From positions 1 to 64,000 of the forward strand of contig UEGQ01000004.1 in the NCBI GenBank assembly GCA_900466005.1: a stretch of 64,000 bases of DNA, given 5' to 3'. Below the pieces are notes generated by a model. The model saw only the letters and a list, made by a program, of their open reading frames with translations, was not told the origin of the DNA and did no database searches. Position numbers and translations under genes: made by a program. The stretch's first letter is position 1, and every line of letters begins with the position of its first letter. Shown one piece after another: positions 14,911 to 23,229 of this stretch. Origin of the DNA: Hyphomicrobiales bacterium (GTDB lineage Bacteria; Pseudomonadota; Alphaproteobacteria; Rhizobiales; Rhizobiaceae).

Positions 14911-15552
14911 TCACCTTGACCCGGGCGCCATGGCAGTCTGGAAAATGATCCATCTTCCTTCGAAGATCCGAAGGCGGCGGGCTTCATCGGGACTGTCATC
15001 CGGGCCAAGGCGAATGCGATTGTTGGCGCCTTCCAGCAGATCGACGAGGACACCGCACATCTCTGATGCGTCGCCCTCAACGAGAGCGCCCGTTCGCTGA
15101 GCGGCGACAATCGCATCGACCATCGGTTCCAGCGCGGTGCTCGACCAGACGGCAAGCCTTTCTCGAAGGGACGCCGACAGCGCGGCCTCTGCCGTGACCG
15201 ACAGATAGAAGGCCGAATAGTCCCTGTCCGCGCCGAACAGAAAATAGCGAAAGGCGATTGCACGAAGCGCGAGCAGGGGATCGTCATGCGGCATTGCCGC
15301 CTGCGCGAGCGCAGCACGAAACCGAATGAGATCGCGCTCGACCACGGCTTCCAGAAGCGCCTGCTTGCTCGGGTATCGGCGATACAGAGTGTGTTTGGAT
15401 ATTGCACGGAGCGCTGCGATTTCCTCCATCGTGGCGGCTGCAACTCCCTTTTTTGCAAAGGTCGCGCGAGCGTCGTTCAGGATATGTCCGGTGAGGGTCT
15501 CCGCCTCCTGGCGTGTCGGTCGCCCGCCGGCGCGTGCCTGCGCGGTCTTCAT
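14911..15552 (-). CDS. TetR-family repressor of the adjacent ABC-F gene
   Basis: The 213-residue protein has a TetR DNA-binding domain (about residues 20-66: ILNDARATFAKKGVAAATME, ALRAISKHTLYRRYPSKQAL) and a C-terminal TetR-C ligand domain with a hydrophobic pocket. It is transcribed divergently from an ABC-F ATPase; a perfect 24-bp palindrome lies between the two starts. The arrangement predicts autorepression and repression of the ABC-F gene, relieved by an unknown ligand, perhaps a ribosome-targeting compound. Confidence 0.88.
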   Translation of the reverse strand: MKTAQARAGGRPTRQEAETLTGHILNDARATFAKKGVAAATMEEIAALRAISKHTLYRRYPSKQALLEAVVERDLIRFRAALAQAAMPHDDPLLALRAIAFRYFLFGADRDYSAFYLSVTAEAALSASLRERLAVWSSTALEPMVDAIVAAQRTGALVEGDASEMCGVLVDLLEGANNRIRLGPDDSPDEARRLRIFEGRWIIFQTAMAPGSR

Positions 15553-15617
15553 GCTGCCTCGTAACGTTGAATGGGCGGATTCCGGCGACTGCCATTGTCC
15601 TTTCCGCGTTTCTTTGA

Positions 15618-15641
15618 TAACAGCACGATATCGTGCTGTTA
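15618..15641. promoter_or_regulatory. Perfect 24-bp palindrome, TetR operator
   Basis: The half-site TAACAGCACGAT (15618-15629) is followed directly by its exact reverse complement (15630-15641). It is 23 bases before the ABC-F start and 66 bases before the TetR start, which fits an operator controlling both. Confidence 0.8.
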
Positions 15642-15663
15642 ATTTTGACGCAACAGGATTGAG

Positions 15664-17256
15664 ATGTCTTCGATCGTGCTTTCAGGGCTTTCCTGGGCAA
15701 AGCCGGATGGCGACAAGGTGTTCGAGGGTCTCGACCTGTCGTTCGGACCGGAACGCACCGGTTTGGTCGGCCGAAACGGCGTAGGAAAAACGACCCTGCT
15801 CAACATTGTCGCCGGGCTCCTTTCACCCTCCGCAGGGTCCCTGTCCGTGGAGGGCAGGGTGGTGCTCGTCCGGCAGATGCTGGATGCGCACCGCCAGGAG
15901 ACTCTGGCCGATCTTTTTGGCGCCAGGCAGGCTATCGAGTTGCTCGCCCGGGCAGAAGGCGGAACCGCTAGCCTGGAGGACCTGGCGGAGGCAGATTGGA
16001 CAGTGCGGGAGCGTATGCTTTCGGCTTTGGCCCGCTTCGGGCTGGTCGCCGAGCCGGATACGCTGCTCATGCACCTTTCGGGTGGACAACGCACGCGCGC
16101 TGCTCTTGCGGCGGCTCTCTTCAAGGAGCCGGATTTCCTTCTTCTCGATGAACCGACCAACAATCTGGACAGAGACGGACGGCACGCGGTTCTCGACCTT
16201 CTCGGCAGATGGAAAGGCGGAGCCATCGTCATCAGCCATGATCGTGGCCTGCTTGAACATATGGACGCCATTGTCGAATTGACCACACTTGGGGCAAAAC
16301 GCTACGGCGGCAACTGGAGCGCCTATCAATCGGCAAAGGCAATCGAGTTGAACGCCGCCGAACAGAGCCTGGCCCATGCCCAGAAGACTGCCGAGGAAAT
16401 CGACCGCAAGGCACAGGGCCTGGCGGAACGACAGGACAGGCGGAGCGCATCGGGCGCCCGCAAGGCAGAAAAAGGAGACATGCCGAAGATTCTCCTCGGT
16501 CGGCGCAAGAGCAATGCAGAGGCCAGCCGGGGCAAGGTGACGGAACTTGCCGAACGCCAGCGCGCCGATGCGTTGGATGCGGTCGCTTCCGCCAAGGCGC
16601 GGATCGAGGTGCTCCAGCCGTTCTCCGTTCATCTTCCTGCAACGAAGCTGCCTGCCGGCAAGGCGGTTCTGTCGCTCGATCATGTCACCGCAGGCTATGA
16701 TCACGGACATCCGATTTTCCGGGATCTATCCTTCTCGATCGTGGGGCCGCAACGTACAGCGCTTGCCGGCCCAAACGGGTCCGGCAAGACGACGCTGCTG
16801 AAAGTGATCGCAGGTGAGATTGCGCCTATCGACGGCAAGGTCACGGTCTCCGTCCCTTCGACGATGCTCGACCAGAGTGTCAGCCTTCTCGATCGTAGCG
16901 AGACGATCCTCGACAATTTCAAGCGACTGAACCCCGGAGCGACGGAAAATGCCTGCCGGGCGACTTTGGCCAGCTTTCGTTTTCGCGCGGATGCCGCCCT
17001 TCAGCGCGTGGAAACGTTGAGCGGAGGGCAGATCCTGCGCGCCGGCCTTGCCTGCGTGCTCGGCGGCGCCACGCCGCCATCCCTGTTGATCCTGGATGAG
17101 CCCACCAATCATCTCGACATCGAGTCCATCGAGACGATAGAGGCCGTGCTGAGGGCCTATGACGGCGCATTGCTGATCGTCAGCCACGATGACGCCTTTC
17201 TCGAAAATATCGAGATAGACGGGCGGCTGGAACTCGATGACCTCCCGGCAAATTAG
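15664..17256 (+). CDS. ABC-F family ATPase (ribosome-associated)
   Basis: The 530-residue protein has two ABC domains on one chain and no membrane segment. Each has Walker A (GRNGVGKTTLL near residue 37; GPNGSGKTTLL near residue 375), a signature (LSGGQRTRA; LSGGQILRA) and Walker B (LLLDEPTNNLD; LILDEPTNHLD). The linker of about 90 residues, rich in Lys and Glu with coiled-coil character, is the P-site tRNA interaction motif that defines ABC-F factors. Members relieve translation stalls or protect ribosomes from antibiotics. Divergent TetR control suggests an inducible protection role. Exact subtype cannot be assigned by eye. Confidence 0.9.
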   Translation: MSSIVLSGLSWAKPDGDKVFEGLDLSFGPERTGLVGRNGVGKTTLLNIVAGLLSPSAGSLSVEGRVVLVRQMLDAHRQETLADLFGARQAIELLARAEGGTASLEDLAEADWTVRERMLSALARFGLVAEPDTLLMHLSGGQRTRAALAAALFKEPDFLLLDEPTNNLDRDGRHAVLDLLGRWKGGAIVISHDRGLLEHMDAIVELTTLGAKRYGGNWSAYQSAKAIELNAAEQSLAHAQKTAEEIDRKAQGLAERQDRRSASGARKAEKGDMPKILLGRRKSNAEASRGKVTELAERQRADALDAVASAKARIEVLQPFSVHLPATKLPAGKAVLSLDHVTAGYDHGHPIFRDLSFSIVGPQRTALAGPNGSGKTTLLKVIAGEIAPIDGKVTVSVPSTMLDQSVSLLDRSETILDNFKRLNPGATENACRATLASFRFRADAALQRVETLSGGQILRAGLACVLGGATPPSLLILDEPTNHLDIESIETIEAVLRAYDGALLIVSHDDAFLENIEIDGRLELDDLPAN

Positions 17257-17379
17257 CCAAATAGCGGGCGGGCGAGCGCTGCCTTCCTGACATCTCGAGG
17301 CGTGAACCTCATCAGGTCTCAACCAGTCCGCAACCGGCGACCCGGCGGTTTTGCCCAGAGAGCTGTCAACAACCCCATT

Positions 17380-18309
17380 TCAGGGTGGCGGATGGCTGGT
17401 CGGCGATCCGCTCCGAAGAGCGCGGCCGTCCGTTGCGGGTGAGGCGCCGTACATCCGCTTGTATTCGCGGCTGAACTGCGAGGGACTTTCGTAACCCACC
17501 TCATAGGCGATCTGTGCGACCTCTTCGGCCGAGGCAATCATTCGCGCGCGCGCTGCATGCAGCCTCAACTGTTTCTGATACTGGATCGGCGTCATGGTTG
17601 TGATGATGCGAAAATGTCGGTGAAACGACGTCTCGCTCATGCCCGCAATTTCCGCCAGCCTGCTGATGCGGATTGGCTCGGCAAAATGCGCCCGCAACCA
17701 CCGAAGCACGCGCGATATGCGCGTGGCGTGGCTGTCGGCGAGACCGATCTGGCTCAGAGCATCCCCCTGTGGCGTATTCAGCAATCGCCACAGGATTTCA
17801 CGTTCGATTGCCGGGGCAAGAACCGGGATGTCGGCGGGCGTATCGAGAAGCCGCAATAGCCGAACGACGGCATCCAGGAGAGCCTCCGCGAGGTCAGAGG
17901 TGGTGATTGCCGCCCGGCGCGGGTTCCGCGCGTGTCCGGCCGGGTGCTCCAGGAGAAGCGAGGCGATGGTTTGTGGCTGAAGGCGCAAACCGACGCCAAG
18001 GAAAGGTCGTGTAGCCGACGCTTCGATCACATAGGCGCTCATCGGCATTTCGACCGAAACGATCATGCCTTGTCCGGGACCATAGACGAAATTCTGCTCG
18101 CCGGCCTCAATTCGTTTCCTGCCCTGAACGATCAGGGAAAAGACAGGATCGGCCACATAGAAGCAAGGCGGCGTCGGACCCGTTTCGCAGCCCAGAATGA
18201 GATTTGGCAGCGGGCGAAGAGGAGCGCCCGACTGGACGATGTGACGGGAAATCAAATCGCCAAGCTCATCCAGAAGGTGGTTCTGCATAGCGCTCAACAC
18301 TCGCTTCAC
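17380..18309 (-). CDS. AraC-family regulator with AraC_N domain
   Basis: The 309-residue protein has an N-terminal AraC_N sensing domain (about residues 20-180; PCFYVADPVFSLIVQGRKRI) and a C-terminal double helix-turn-helix: ISRLAEIAGMSETSFHRHFR and VAQIAYEVGYESPSQFSREY, then the AraC signature ending KRMYGASP. Relatives pair with oxidoreductases or hydrolases induced by aldehydes or small aromatics. It is divergent from the hydrolase at 18434, probably its target, with an inverted repeat in between. Confidence 0.88.
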   Translation of the reverse strand: MKRVLSAMQNHLLDELGDLISRHIVQSGAPLRPLPNLILGCETGPTPPCFYVADPVFSLIVQGRKRIEAGEQNFVYGPGQGMIVSVEMPMSAYVIEASATRPFLGVGLRLQPQTIASLLLEHPAGHARNPRRAAITTSDLAEALLDAVVRLLRLLDTPADIPVLAPAIEREILWRLLNTPQGDALSQIGLADSHATRISRVLRWLRAHFAEPIRISRLAEIAGMSETSFHRHFRIITTMTPIQYQKQLRLHAARARMIASAEEVAQIAYEVGYESPSQFSREYKRMYGASPATDGRALRSGSPTSHPPP

Positions 18310-18351
18310 CGTTAGGTGTCGTGCTCATTCGTAGCGCCGTTGGCAGGAATA

Positions 18352-18366
18352 GGCAATTGATTTGCC
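18352..18366. promoter_or_regulatory. GGCAA-N5-TTGCC inverted repeat
   Basis: GGCAA (18352-18356) and TTGCC (18362-18366) flank TTGAT in the region between the AraC gene and the hydrolase it probably controls. A short site, suggestive only. Confidence 0.3.
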
Positions 18367-18433
18367 GTTTGATGATACCGTCTCGCGGCGGGGCCGTGGC
18401 ACAGATATCGCATCACCAGACAGGAGAATGAAC

Positions 18434-19333
18434 ATGCGAACCGACGTCACGTTTCTCAGCGCGGGCCTGAAGATTGCGGCCCATTTTTATACCCCGCAAA
18501 CGCCCAATGGCAGGACCATTGTCATCGGCCATCCGGGCTCTTCGATCAAGGAACAGTCGCCGGCGCTTTACGCGCGAAAGCTCGCCGACAACGGCTTCCG
18601 CGTCCTGACCTTCGATGCGGCCTACCAGGGTGAGAGCGAGGGGCTGCCCCGGTTTCTCGAAAACCCGGCGCAGCGCGTCGAAGACTTCAAGTCTGCCACC
18701 TCATTTCTGTCCAACCGACCTGACGTCGATCCGGAAAGACTGGGAATTCTGGGAATCTGCGCTTCCGGCGGCTATGTCGTGTCAGCCGCTGCCGGCGATC
18801 GCCGCATCAAGGCGGTGGCGACAGTCGCTGCCGTCGATGTCGGCCTGCAGATCCGCGCAGGCGCGGATGGAAAGCAAGACCCGTCGGTGCTCGATGCGCT
18901 GCTGGAGACCGCCGCCAGGGAGCGAAGCAAGGCGTATGGCGGAGATGAAATGGGTGGCTTCCCGATCTTTCCGGCCAGCGAGGAAGAGGCCCGCGCCGGC
19001 TCTCTGCACCTCTTCGAAGGCTGGGAATATTATTGCACGCCGCGTGCCTGCAATGAGCGCTCGGCCAAAACGCTGACCTGGGACAGCATTGATCGCCTGG
19101 CGACGTTCGATGCCTTTCGCTTCATCGACCTGATTTCGCCTCGTCCGCTTCTCATGATCACGGCGGAAAATGCAGTCACGGCCTGGATGACGCATGACGC
19201 ATTTGCCAGAGCTAAAGAACCCAAGGCGCTTCACACCGTGATGGGCGCCACACATGTCGACCTCTACGATCGCGAACGCGCCGTGAATGATGCGGTGGAG
19301 CAGGTCGCAGACTTCTTCAATCGCGCGCTTTAG
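18434..19333 (+). CDS. Alpha/beta hydrolase, dienelactone-hydrolase/YcjY-like
   Basis: The 299-residue cytoplasmic protein contains IVIGHPGSSIKEQSP near residue 35, LTFDAAYQGESEGLPRF, the nucleophile elbow GICASGGYV near residue 115, an acidic residue region PRPLLMITAENAV and the histidine in MGATHVDLYD. This pattern matches the YcjY/DLH-like hydrolases, often found next to AraC_N regulators. The elbow reads G-x-C-x-S-G-G, the usual GxSxG shifted as in that family. AGGAG seven bases before the ATG at 18434 favours it over the ATG at 18428. Substrate unknown. Confidence 0.83.
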   Translation: MRTDVTFLSAGLKIAAHFYTPQTPNGRTIVIGHPGSSIKEQSPALYARKLADNGFRVLTFDAAYQGESEGLPRFLENPAQRVEDFKSATSFLSNRPDVDPERLGILGICASGGYVVSAAAGDRRIKAVATVAAVDVGLQIRAGADGKQDPSVLDALLETAARERSKAYGGDEMGGFPIFPASEEEARAGSLHLFEGWEYYCTPRACNERSAKTLTWDSIDRLATFDAFRFIDLISPRPLLMITAENAVTAWMTHDAFARAKEPKALHTVMGATHVDLYDRERAVNDAVEQVADFFNRAL

Positions 19334-19709
19334 GGTGGCGGCAGGGCGCGCGAAGCTGTCATGCCAACTGGAGGCAAAGGGCCTCCTGTTGGCAAGCCGA
19401 GTTCGGACAAGGCACGACAACGGGTGGGCACGGGGCTTGGTCGTATACGGTATTGTCGCGGACAGGATCGATGGTTCGATTCCCTTCAACTGCAAACGAT
19501 AGCGGAAGAACGGCATCGCTGGTTTGTTTGCTTTCAAGAGCTCTGGCATACGTTTCCGCAACCAGGTCGGCCTCGACTTAAGGGAAGGGAAGGCAATAGG
19601 TCTATCAAGACCGCCGCCTTCCCAGAGGGGGCGCTTGATCTGCCGCACACACTCCCGTTTCAGGGCACAGTCACCGTCGGAACGAGCAAGCGCCTGCGTC
19701 CATCGGCGT
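19334..19709. other. Intergenic stretch with a tRNA-like fragment
   Basis: These 376 bases contain no credible gene; short open frames on both strands lack recognisable motifs. The only structure is the T-arm-like repeat at 19472-19500. Confidence 0.4.
19472..19500 (+). repeat. tRNA T-arm-like fragment sharing its tail with the copy at 5209
   Basis: GGTTCGATTCCCTTCAACTG followed by CAAACGAT matches the copy at about 5209-5234 almost base for base, although 14 kb away. I could not build a cloverleaf on either strand. It may be a decayed tRNA end or an old attachment site. Confidence 0.4.
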
Positions 19710-20699
19710 TCACTTGATATCCCCGCCTTCTCCATCTGAGTAGTTCACCGGCATCCAGCTGAAGTGTTTGCCTTCTGCCAGGACGTTGCCGATGCCGGGG
19801 AATGCGATGTGGGCGCCGGCAACGAGATGGCCGTTCGCCACGGCCTCAGTGAAGGCTTGCTTGCGGGACAGCACCGCCATCGGTCGATCGACGTCGAACT
19901 CGATAGTGACGTCCGGCTGCTCGAACTGGACGATATCGCCGTGCGTGATATCGCCCCAGAACACCAGCTTCCTGCCGCCACTTTCGATCACGATGGAGCT
20001 GTGGCCTGGGGTATGTCCAGGGCGCAAGATCGATTGGAAACCCGATATCACTTCTTCATCATCCTGGAAGACTTCAACCCGGCCCCGCTGCAGATATGGC
20101 CGCAGGCACTCCTCTGCCTCCTGGAACAATTGCTGGTTCAAGCCTTCCGGTCGCGCGTCCGCCATGGTCTTCAACCAGAATTCGAGTTCACGCGCGGGAA
20201 CATGCACGGTAGCGTTCTCGAAGACGAGTTTTCCGTCCCGGATCAGGCCACCGGAGTGGTCCGTGTGGACATGGGTCAGAATGACATGATCGATCTGAGA
20301 GGCCTTGTAGCCCGATGCTTCAAGGTTCGAAACCAGATGTCCGACCTCCTTGCCGAGATAGTGCCCCGTTCCGGCATCGATGAGAACGAGACGCTCGCCG
20401 TCGTTGACCAGGAACGCGTTGACGGATGTGTCGGTCGGGATGTCGCGATAGGCTCCTTGGAGCAGTCGAGCGGCCTCCTCGGCAGTGACGTCGCGATACA
20501 TCTCCGGAAGCGGAAGGGGCAAGGTGCCATCCAGAAGTGCCGTGATTTCCAGATCTCCCAGCGCCATTCGATAGAAACCAGGCGATTGAAAGTGCTGCTT
20601 CGGGGCAGCTGCGAAGGTGAGAGACGGGACTCCCGCGATAGCCGCTGCTGTGGCCATCGAAGCACCCTTGAGGACGTTTCGTCTTGTTACGTTGGTCAT
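19710..20699 (-). CDS. Tat-exported metallo-beta-lactamase-fold hydrolase
   Basis: The 329-residue protein begins with a twin-arginine signal (TRRNVLKGASMATAAAIAGV). The fold has the zinc motif ILTHVHTDHSGG (HxHxDH, about residues 142-148), LRPGHTPGHSSIV with the next histidine, FWGDITHGDIVQ and a late HIAFPGIG. Relatives include N-acyl-homoserine lactonases and other MBL hydrolases, but none of the specific lactonase residues can be confirmed. The LysR gene upstream on the same strand, 157 bases away, may control it. Confidence 0.83.
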   Translation of the reverse strand: MTNVTRRNVLKGASMATAAAIAGVPSLTFAAAPKQHFQSPGFYRMALGDLEITALLDGTLPLPLPEMYRDVTAEEAARLLQGAYRDIPTDTSVNAFLVNDGERLVLIDAGTGHYLGKEVGHLVSNLEASGYKASQIDHVILTHVHTDHSGGLIRDGKLVFENATVHVPARELEFWLKTMADARPEGLNQQLFQEAEECLRPYLQRGRVEVFQDDEEVISGFQSILRPGHTPGHSSIVIESGGRKLVFWGDITHGDIVQFEQPDVTIEFDVDRPMAVLSRKQAFTEAVANGHLVAGAHIAFPGIGNVLAEGKHFSWMPVNYSDGEGGDIK

Positions 20700-20856
20700 G
20701 ATAATCCTTCATCCAACTGCGCCGCTCAGCGCTAGATCCATACGTGCGGCGCTTACGGGGCGAAGGTAAGTGGCACCCGTTCGAGTGATTAGACCCCGAA
20801 CTTCGATCGTGCTGTCAGCGATCTGGCTACAATGAGGGCTGGCGCAGATACGCCTC

Positions 20857-21771
20857 TCAGGTCAGCCGTAGTACGTTTTCGAGGTGCGACGTCAGGTAGT
20901 CGATGAAAGCTCTCACCTTGAGAGGCTGGACGCGCCCACCGGCTCTGACGGCGTACAAAGTGGCGCTGGGTCCGGACCATTCGGGCAGTATGCGGACGAC
21001 CTCGCCGGATTCCACAGCGGTGTGAACGAGGTGGGGATTGGTAAGCTGAATGCCTTGTCCCCGGATCAGGAATTCAAACAAAGCCTCCGGGTCCGTGGCG
21101 ACAACCGCCGGATTGATCGGATAATCGACAACCTCGCTCTGCCTTGTCAGCGGCCATGAGTGTTCGAGCCGGCCGTAGAACAATTGAGTCACGAGGCAGG
21201 CATGGTCTTTCAACTGCGACGGGTGTTCTGGAACTCCGTGCTGTTGAAGGTATTTCCTGGACGCGTAAAGGCCCGTCTGAATGTCAGCCAGGCGACGGGC
21301 GGCGAGGTTGGAATCGGGCATCGGGCCGTTCCAGAGGCGGCATGCTACGTCGATGTCCTCCTGCACGATGTTCTTGACATCGTGGTCGAGCAGCAGCTGC
21401 AGCTTGACTTCCGGATAGGCTTCGCGAAATCCAACCAGAAGAGGGGCGATGGCTTTGGTGACCAGCCAGTGCGGCGCCGTCACTCTCAACCATCCAGAGG
21501 GTTTGCCATGCACCTGTTCGACGGCATTCTCTGCGTCGCCAATGAGACGGGCGAGATCGCGACAGCGCTCGAAATAAATCGAACCTACCTCTGTCAGGCG
21601 GATGTTTCGCGTCGTTCGGTGGAGGAGCTTCACGCCCAGCCTTTGCTCCAGATCCTGGACCTTCTTGCTGACCCGTGCCTTGGAGGTCCTCAGGCTCTCG
21701 GCCGCAGCGGTGAAGCTGCCTCGCTGGACAACTTCAACGAATGCCAGCGTGTCACTCATGTCTCGAAGCAT
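20857..21771 (-). CDS. LysR-family transcriptional regulator
   Basis: The 304-residue protein has the LysR helix-turn-helix near residues 15-55 (GSFTAAAESLRTSKARVSKK, then VQDLEQRLGVKLLHRTTR) and a substrate-binding domain from about residue 90. It resembles the CrgA/AaeR-like subgroup that controls single nearby genes. It stands upstream of the MBL-fold gene on the same strand, an unusual arrangement for LysR, which is normally divergent from its target. The inducer is unknown. Confidence 0.88.
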   Translation of the reverse strand: MLRDMSDTLAFVEVVQRGSFTAAAESLRTSKARVSKKVQDLEQRLGVKLLHRTTRNIRLTEVGSIYFERCRDLARLIGDAENAVEQVHGKPSGWLRVTAPHWLVTKAIAPLLVGFREAYPEVKLQLLLDHDVKNIVQEDIDVACRLWNGPMPDSNLAARRLADIQTGLYASRKYLQQHGVPEHPSQLKDHACLVTQLFYGRLEHSWPLTRQSEVVDYPINPAVVATDPEALFEFLIRGQGIQLTNPHLVHTAVESGEVVRILPEWSGPSATLYAVRAGGRVQPLKVRAFIDYLTSHLENVLRLT

Positions 21772-21878
21772 CAGACTATCTCCTCGGCCTTCCCGGCTCC
21801 GCGATGAACGCTGGCATGCCCGAGATCGGGATGGATGTGCTTACTTTTGGCAAGTGAGCCCGTTCGCACTGGCGTAGA

Positions 21879-22658
21879 TCAAGCCTCGCCCAAAACCTGC
21901 TTGCGAATCTCGTCGGCAACCGGATGCAAAGCGTCCGAAGGAAGAGAGCCGACGAGGCTATAGCCCATTCCGTTCGATGCCCAGCTCCAGCCGTCAACAT
22001 CGCCTTGAGAATGGGGTGTCATCGTTCGCGTCTGATCCACCGCCATAGGCCTCGTCAACATGACAAGGCGTGTGCCTTGGTCATTGTCATACATCAGCAT
22101 CAGGCCGGCGCCATGAGGCGTGGAGATGACCCGCCCTCCCATCAGCCGGTATCCGGACGTGGACAGGTCCGGCAGAACAGGCTTCCGGCCCATCCGCTCG
22201 GTCGCCCAATCAACCAGCTCGACCATATTGTCGGACCGAAGCTCGACTGGCCTGATCTTGTCGGCCGCATAGGTGGCGAAACTGTCAGAGGCTTCTCGGG
22301 CGAGGGCGACCACGCCTTCGGAGGGAGGGGTCATCATACCGTGCAGGTACCAGCCACCGGAGCCGCCTACGAACAAAAACACCATTGCGCCCGCTGCGGT
22401 ACGCTGCCAGGCGGAGACACGGCTTTGCCGTCTTGTGGCGATCATATGGTTGAGGTTCAACCGGGTAGGGATTGGATTTTCGGCAACAGGATCCAGCGTC
22501 TCACATAACGCGGTGCGCTGAGAAGCGTAGGCGGAGAAGCGGCTGGCGACATCCGGGTGCTTCTCCAGATATGCCGAGACCTCGGCGCTACGGGCATCGT
22601 CGAGCCGGCCGTCGATGTAGGCGTGGAGATCGTCTTCCGTGATGGGCTTCTCGGTCAT
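21879..22658 (-). CDS. Membrane anti-sigma factor
   Basis: The 259-residue protein starts with a cytoplasmic anti-sigma domain (ITEDDLHAYIDGRLDDARSA, then VSAYLEKHPDVASRFSAYAS), one transmembrane helix near residues 88-108 (AAGAMVFLFVGGSGGWYLHG) and a periplasmic domain of about 150 residues. It lacks the HxxxCxxC zinc motif of ZAS-type anti-sigma factors. The start overlaps the sigma gene by four bases, so the two are coupled. It should hold the ECF sigma factor inactive until an envelope signal is sensed. Confidence 0.85.
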   Translation of the reverse strand: MTEKPITEDDLHAYIDGRLDDARSAEVSAYLEKHPDVASRFSAYASQRTALCETLDPVAENPIPTRLNLNHMIATRRQSRVSAWQRTAAGAMVFLFVGGSGGWYLHGMMTPPSEGVVALAREASDSFATYAADKIRPVELRSDNMVELVDWATERMGRKPVLPDLSTSGYRLMGGRVISTPHGAGLMLMYDNDQGTRLVMLTRPMAVDQTRTMTPHSQGDVDGWSWASNGMGYSLVGSLPSDALHPVADEIRKQVLGEA

Positions 22659-23179
22659 TTCACTCTCCGCAAGTGCAGTCCCGGTCTAGCGTCGGTGGCA
22701 GGGTTTTCCAAGATCTGTCGCAGGCGCTCTCGCCCGCGCGACAGCCGCGACATGACGGTTCCGACAGGGATCCCCAACACCTTGGCGACCTGGGTATAGG
22801 AAAGATCCTCCACCGAGACCAGCAGAAGCACGCTGCGCTGTTCCTCCGGCAATAGCTGAATCGCCGACATGACGTCGGCTTTCGTAAGTGCATCTTCCTG
22901 TGTCGGCCTGTGCGCCATAAGGCCTTCGCCGACATCCTGGATCGCGACATGCTGTCCGCGCCGGGCAACCTGTCTGAAACGGTTGATTGCAAGGTTGTGC
23001 AGGATCGTGAACACCCATGTGCGGGCGTCCTCGTTTCGCCGCCGGTGCCAATGGGAGATCACCCGCTCGAGACAGTCCTGCACGAGATCGTCAGCCGCGA
23101 CCGCGTCGTGGACAAGGCCGCGAGCATAGCGTCGCAGCGCCGGAATCATCGGTTCGACCTGAGAGAGGAGATCATCCAT
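22655..23179 (-). CDS. ECF-type RNA polymerase sigma factor
   Basis: The 174-residue protein has sigma region 2 (IPALRRYARGLVHDAVAADD, DLVQDCLERVISHWHRR, TWVFTILHNLAINRFRQ) and region 4 (LLPEEQRSVLLLVSVEDLSY, VAKVLGIPVGTVMSRLSRGR). It is the RpoE-like group common in rhizobia. It follows the YVTN protein and is co-translated with the anti-sigma factor. A GGAATAA / GTCTA promoter-like pair before the first gene of the cluster suggests self-activation. Confidence 0.9.
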   Translation of the reverse strand: MDDLLSQVEPMIPALRRYARGLVHDAVAADDLVQDCLERVISHWHRRRNEDARTWVFTILHNLAINRFRQVARRGQHVAIQDVGEGLMAHRPTQEDALTKADVMSAIQLLPEEQRSVLLLVSVEDLSYTQVAKVLGIPVGTVMSRLSRGRERLRQILENPATDARPGLHLRRVK

Positions 23180-23229
23180 GACGCACCCGCTGGAGGAGGG
23201 CCCGCCGCGCGTGCGGCGGACCGGTATGC

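Noticed and set aside
19440-19500. A tRNA gene around the GGTTCGATTCC motif
   Set aside because: No acceptor stem partner and no anticodon arm could be found on either strand; also tried for 5204-5280 and 7960-8025.
19710-20699. Naming the MBL-fold protein as an acyl-homoserine lactonase
   Set aside because: Only the general HxHxDH motif is visible; Tat export and the rest of the sequence do not establish lactonase activity.
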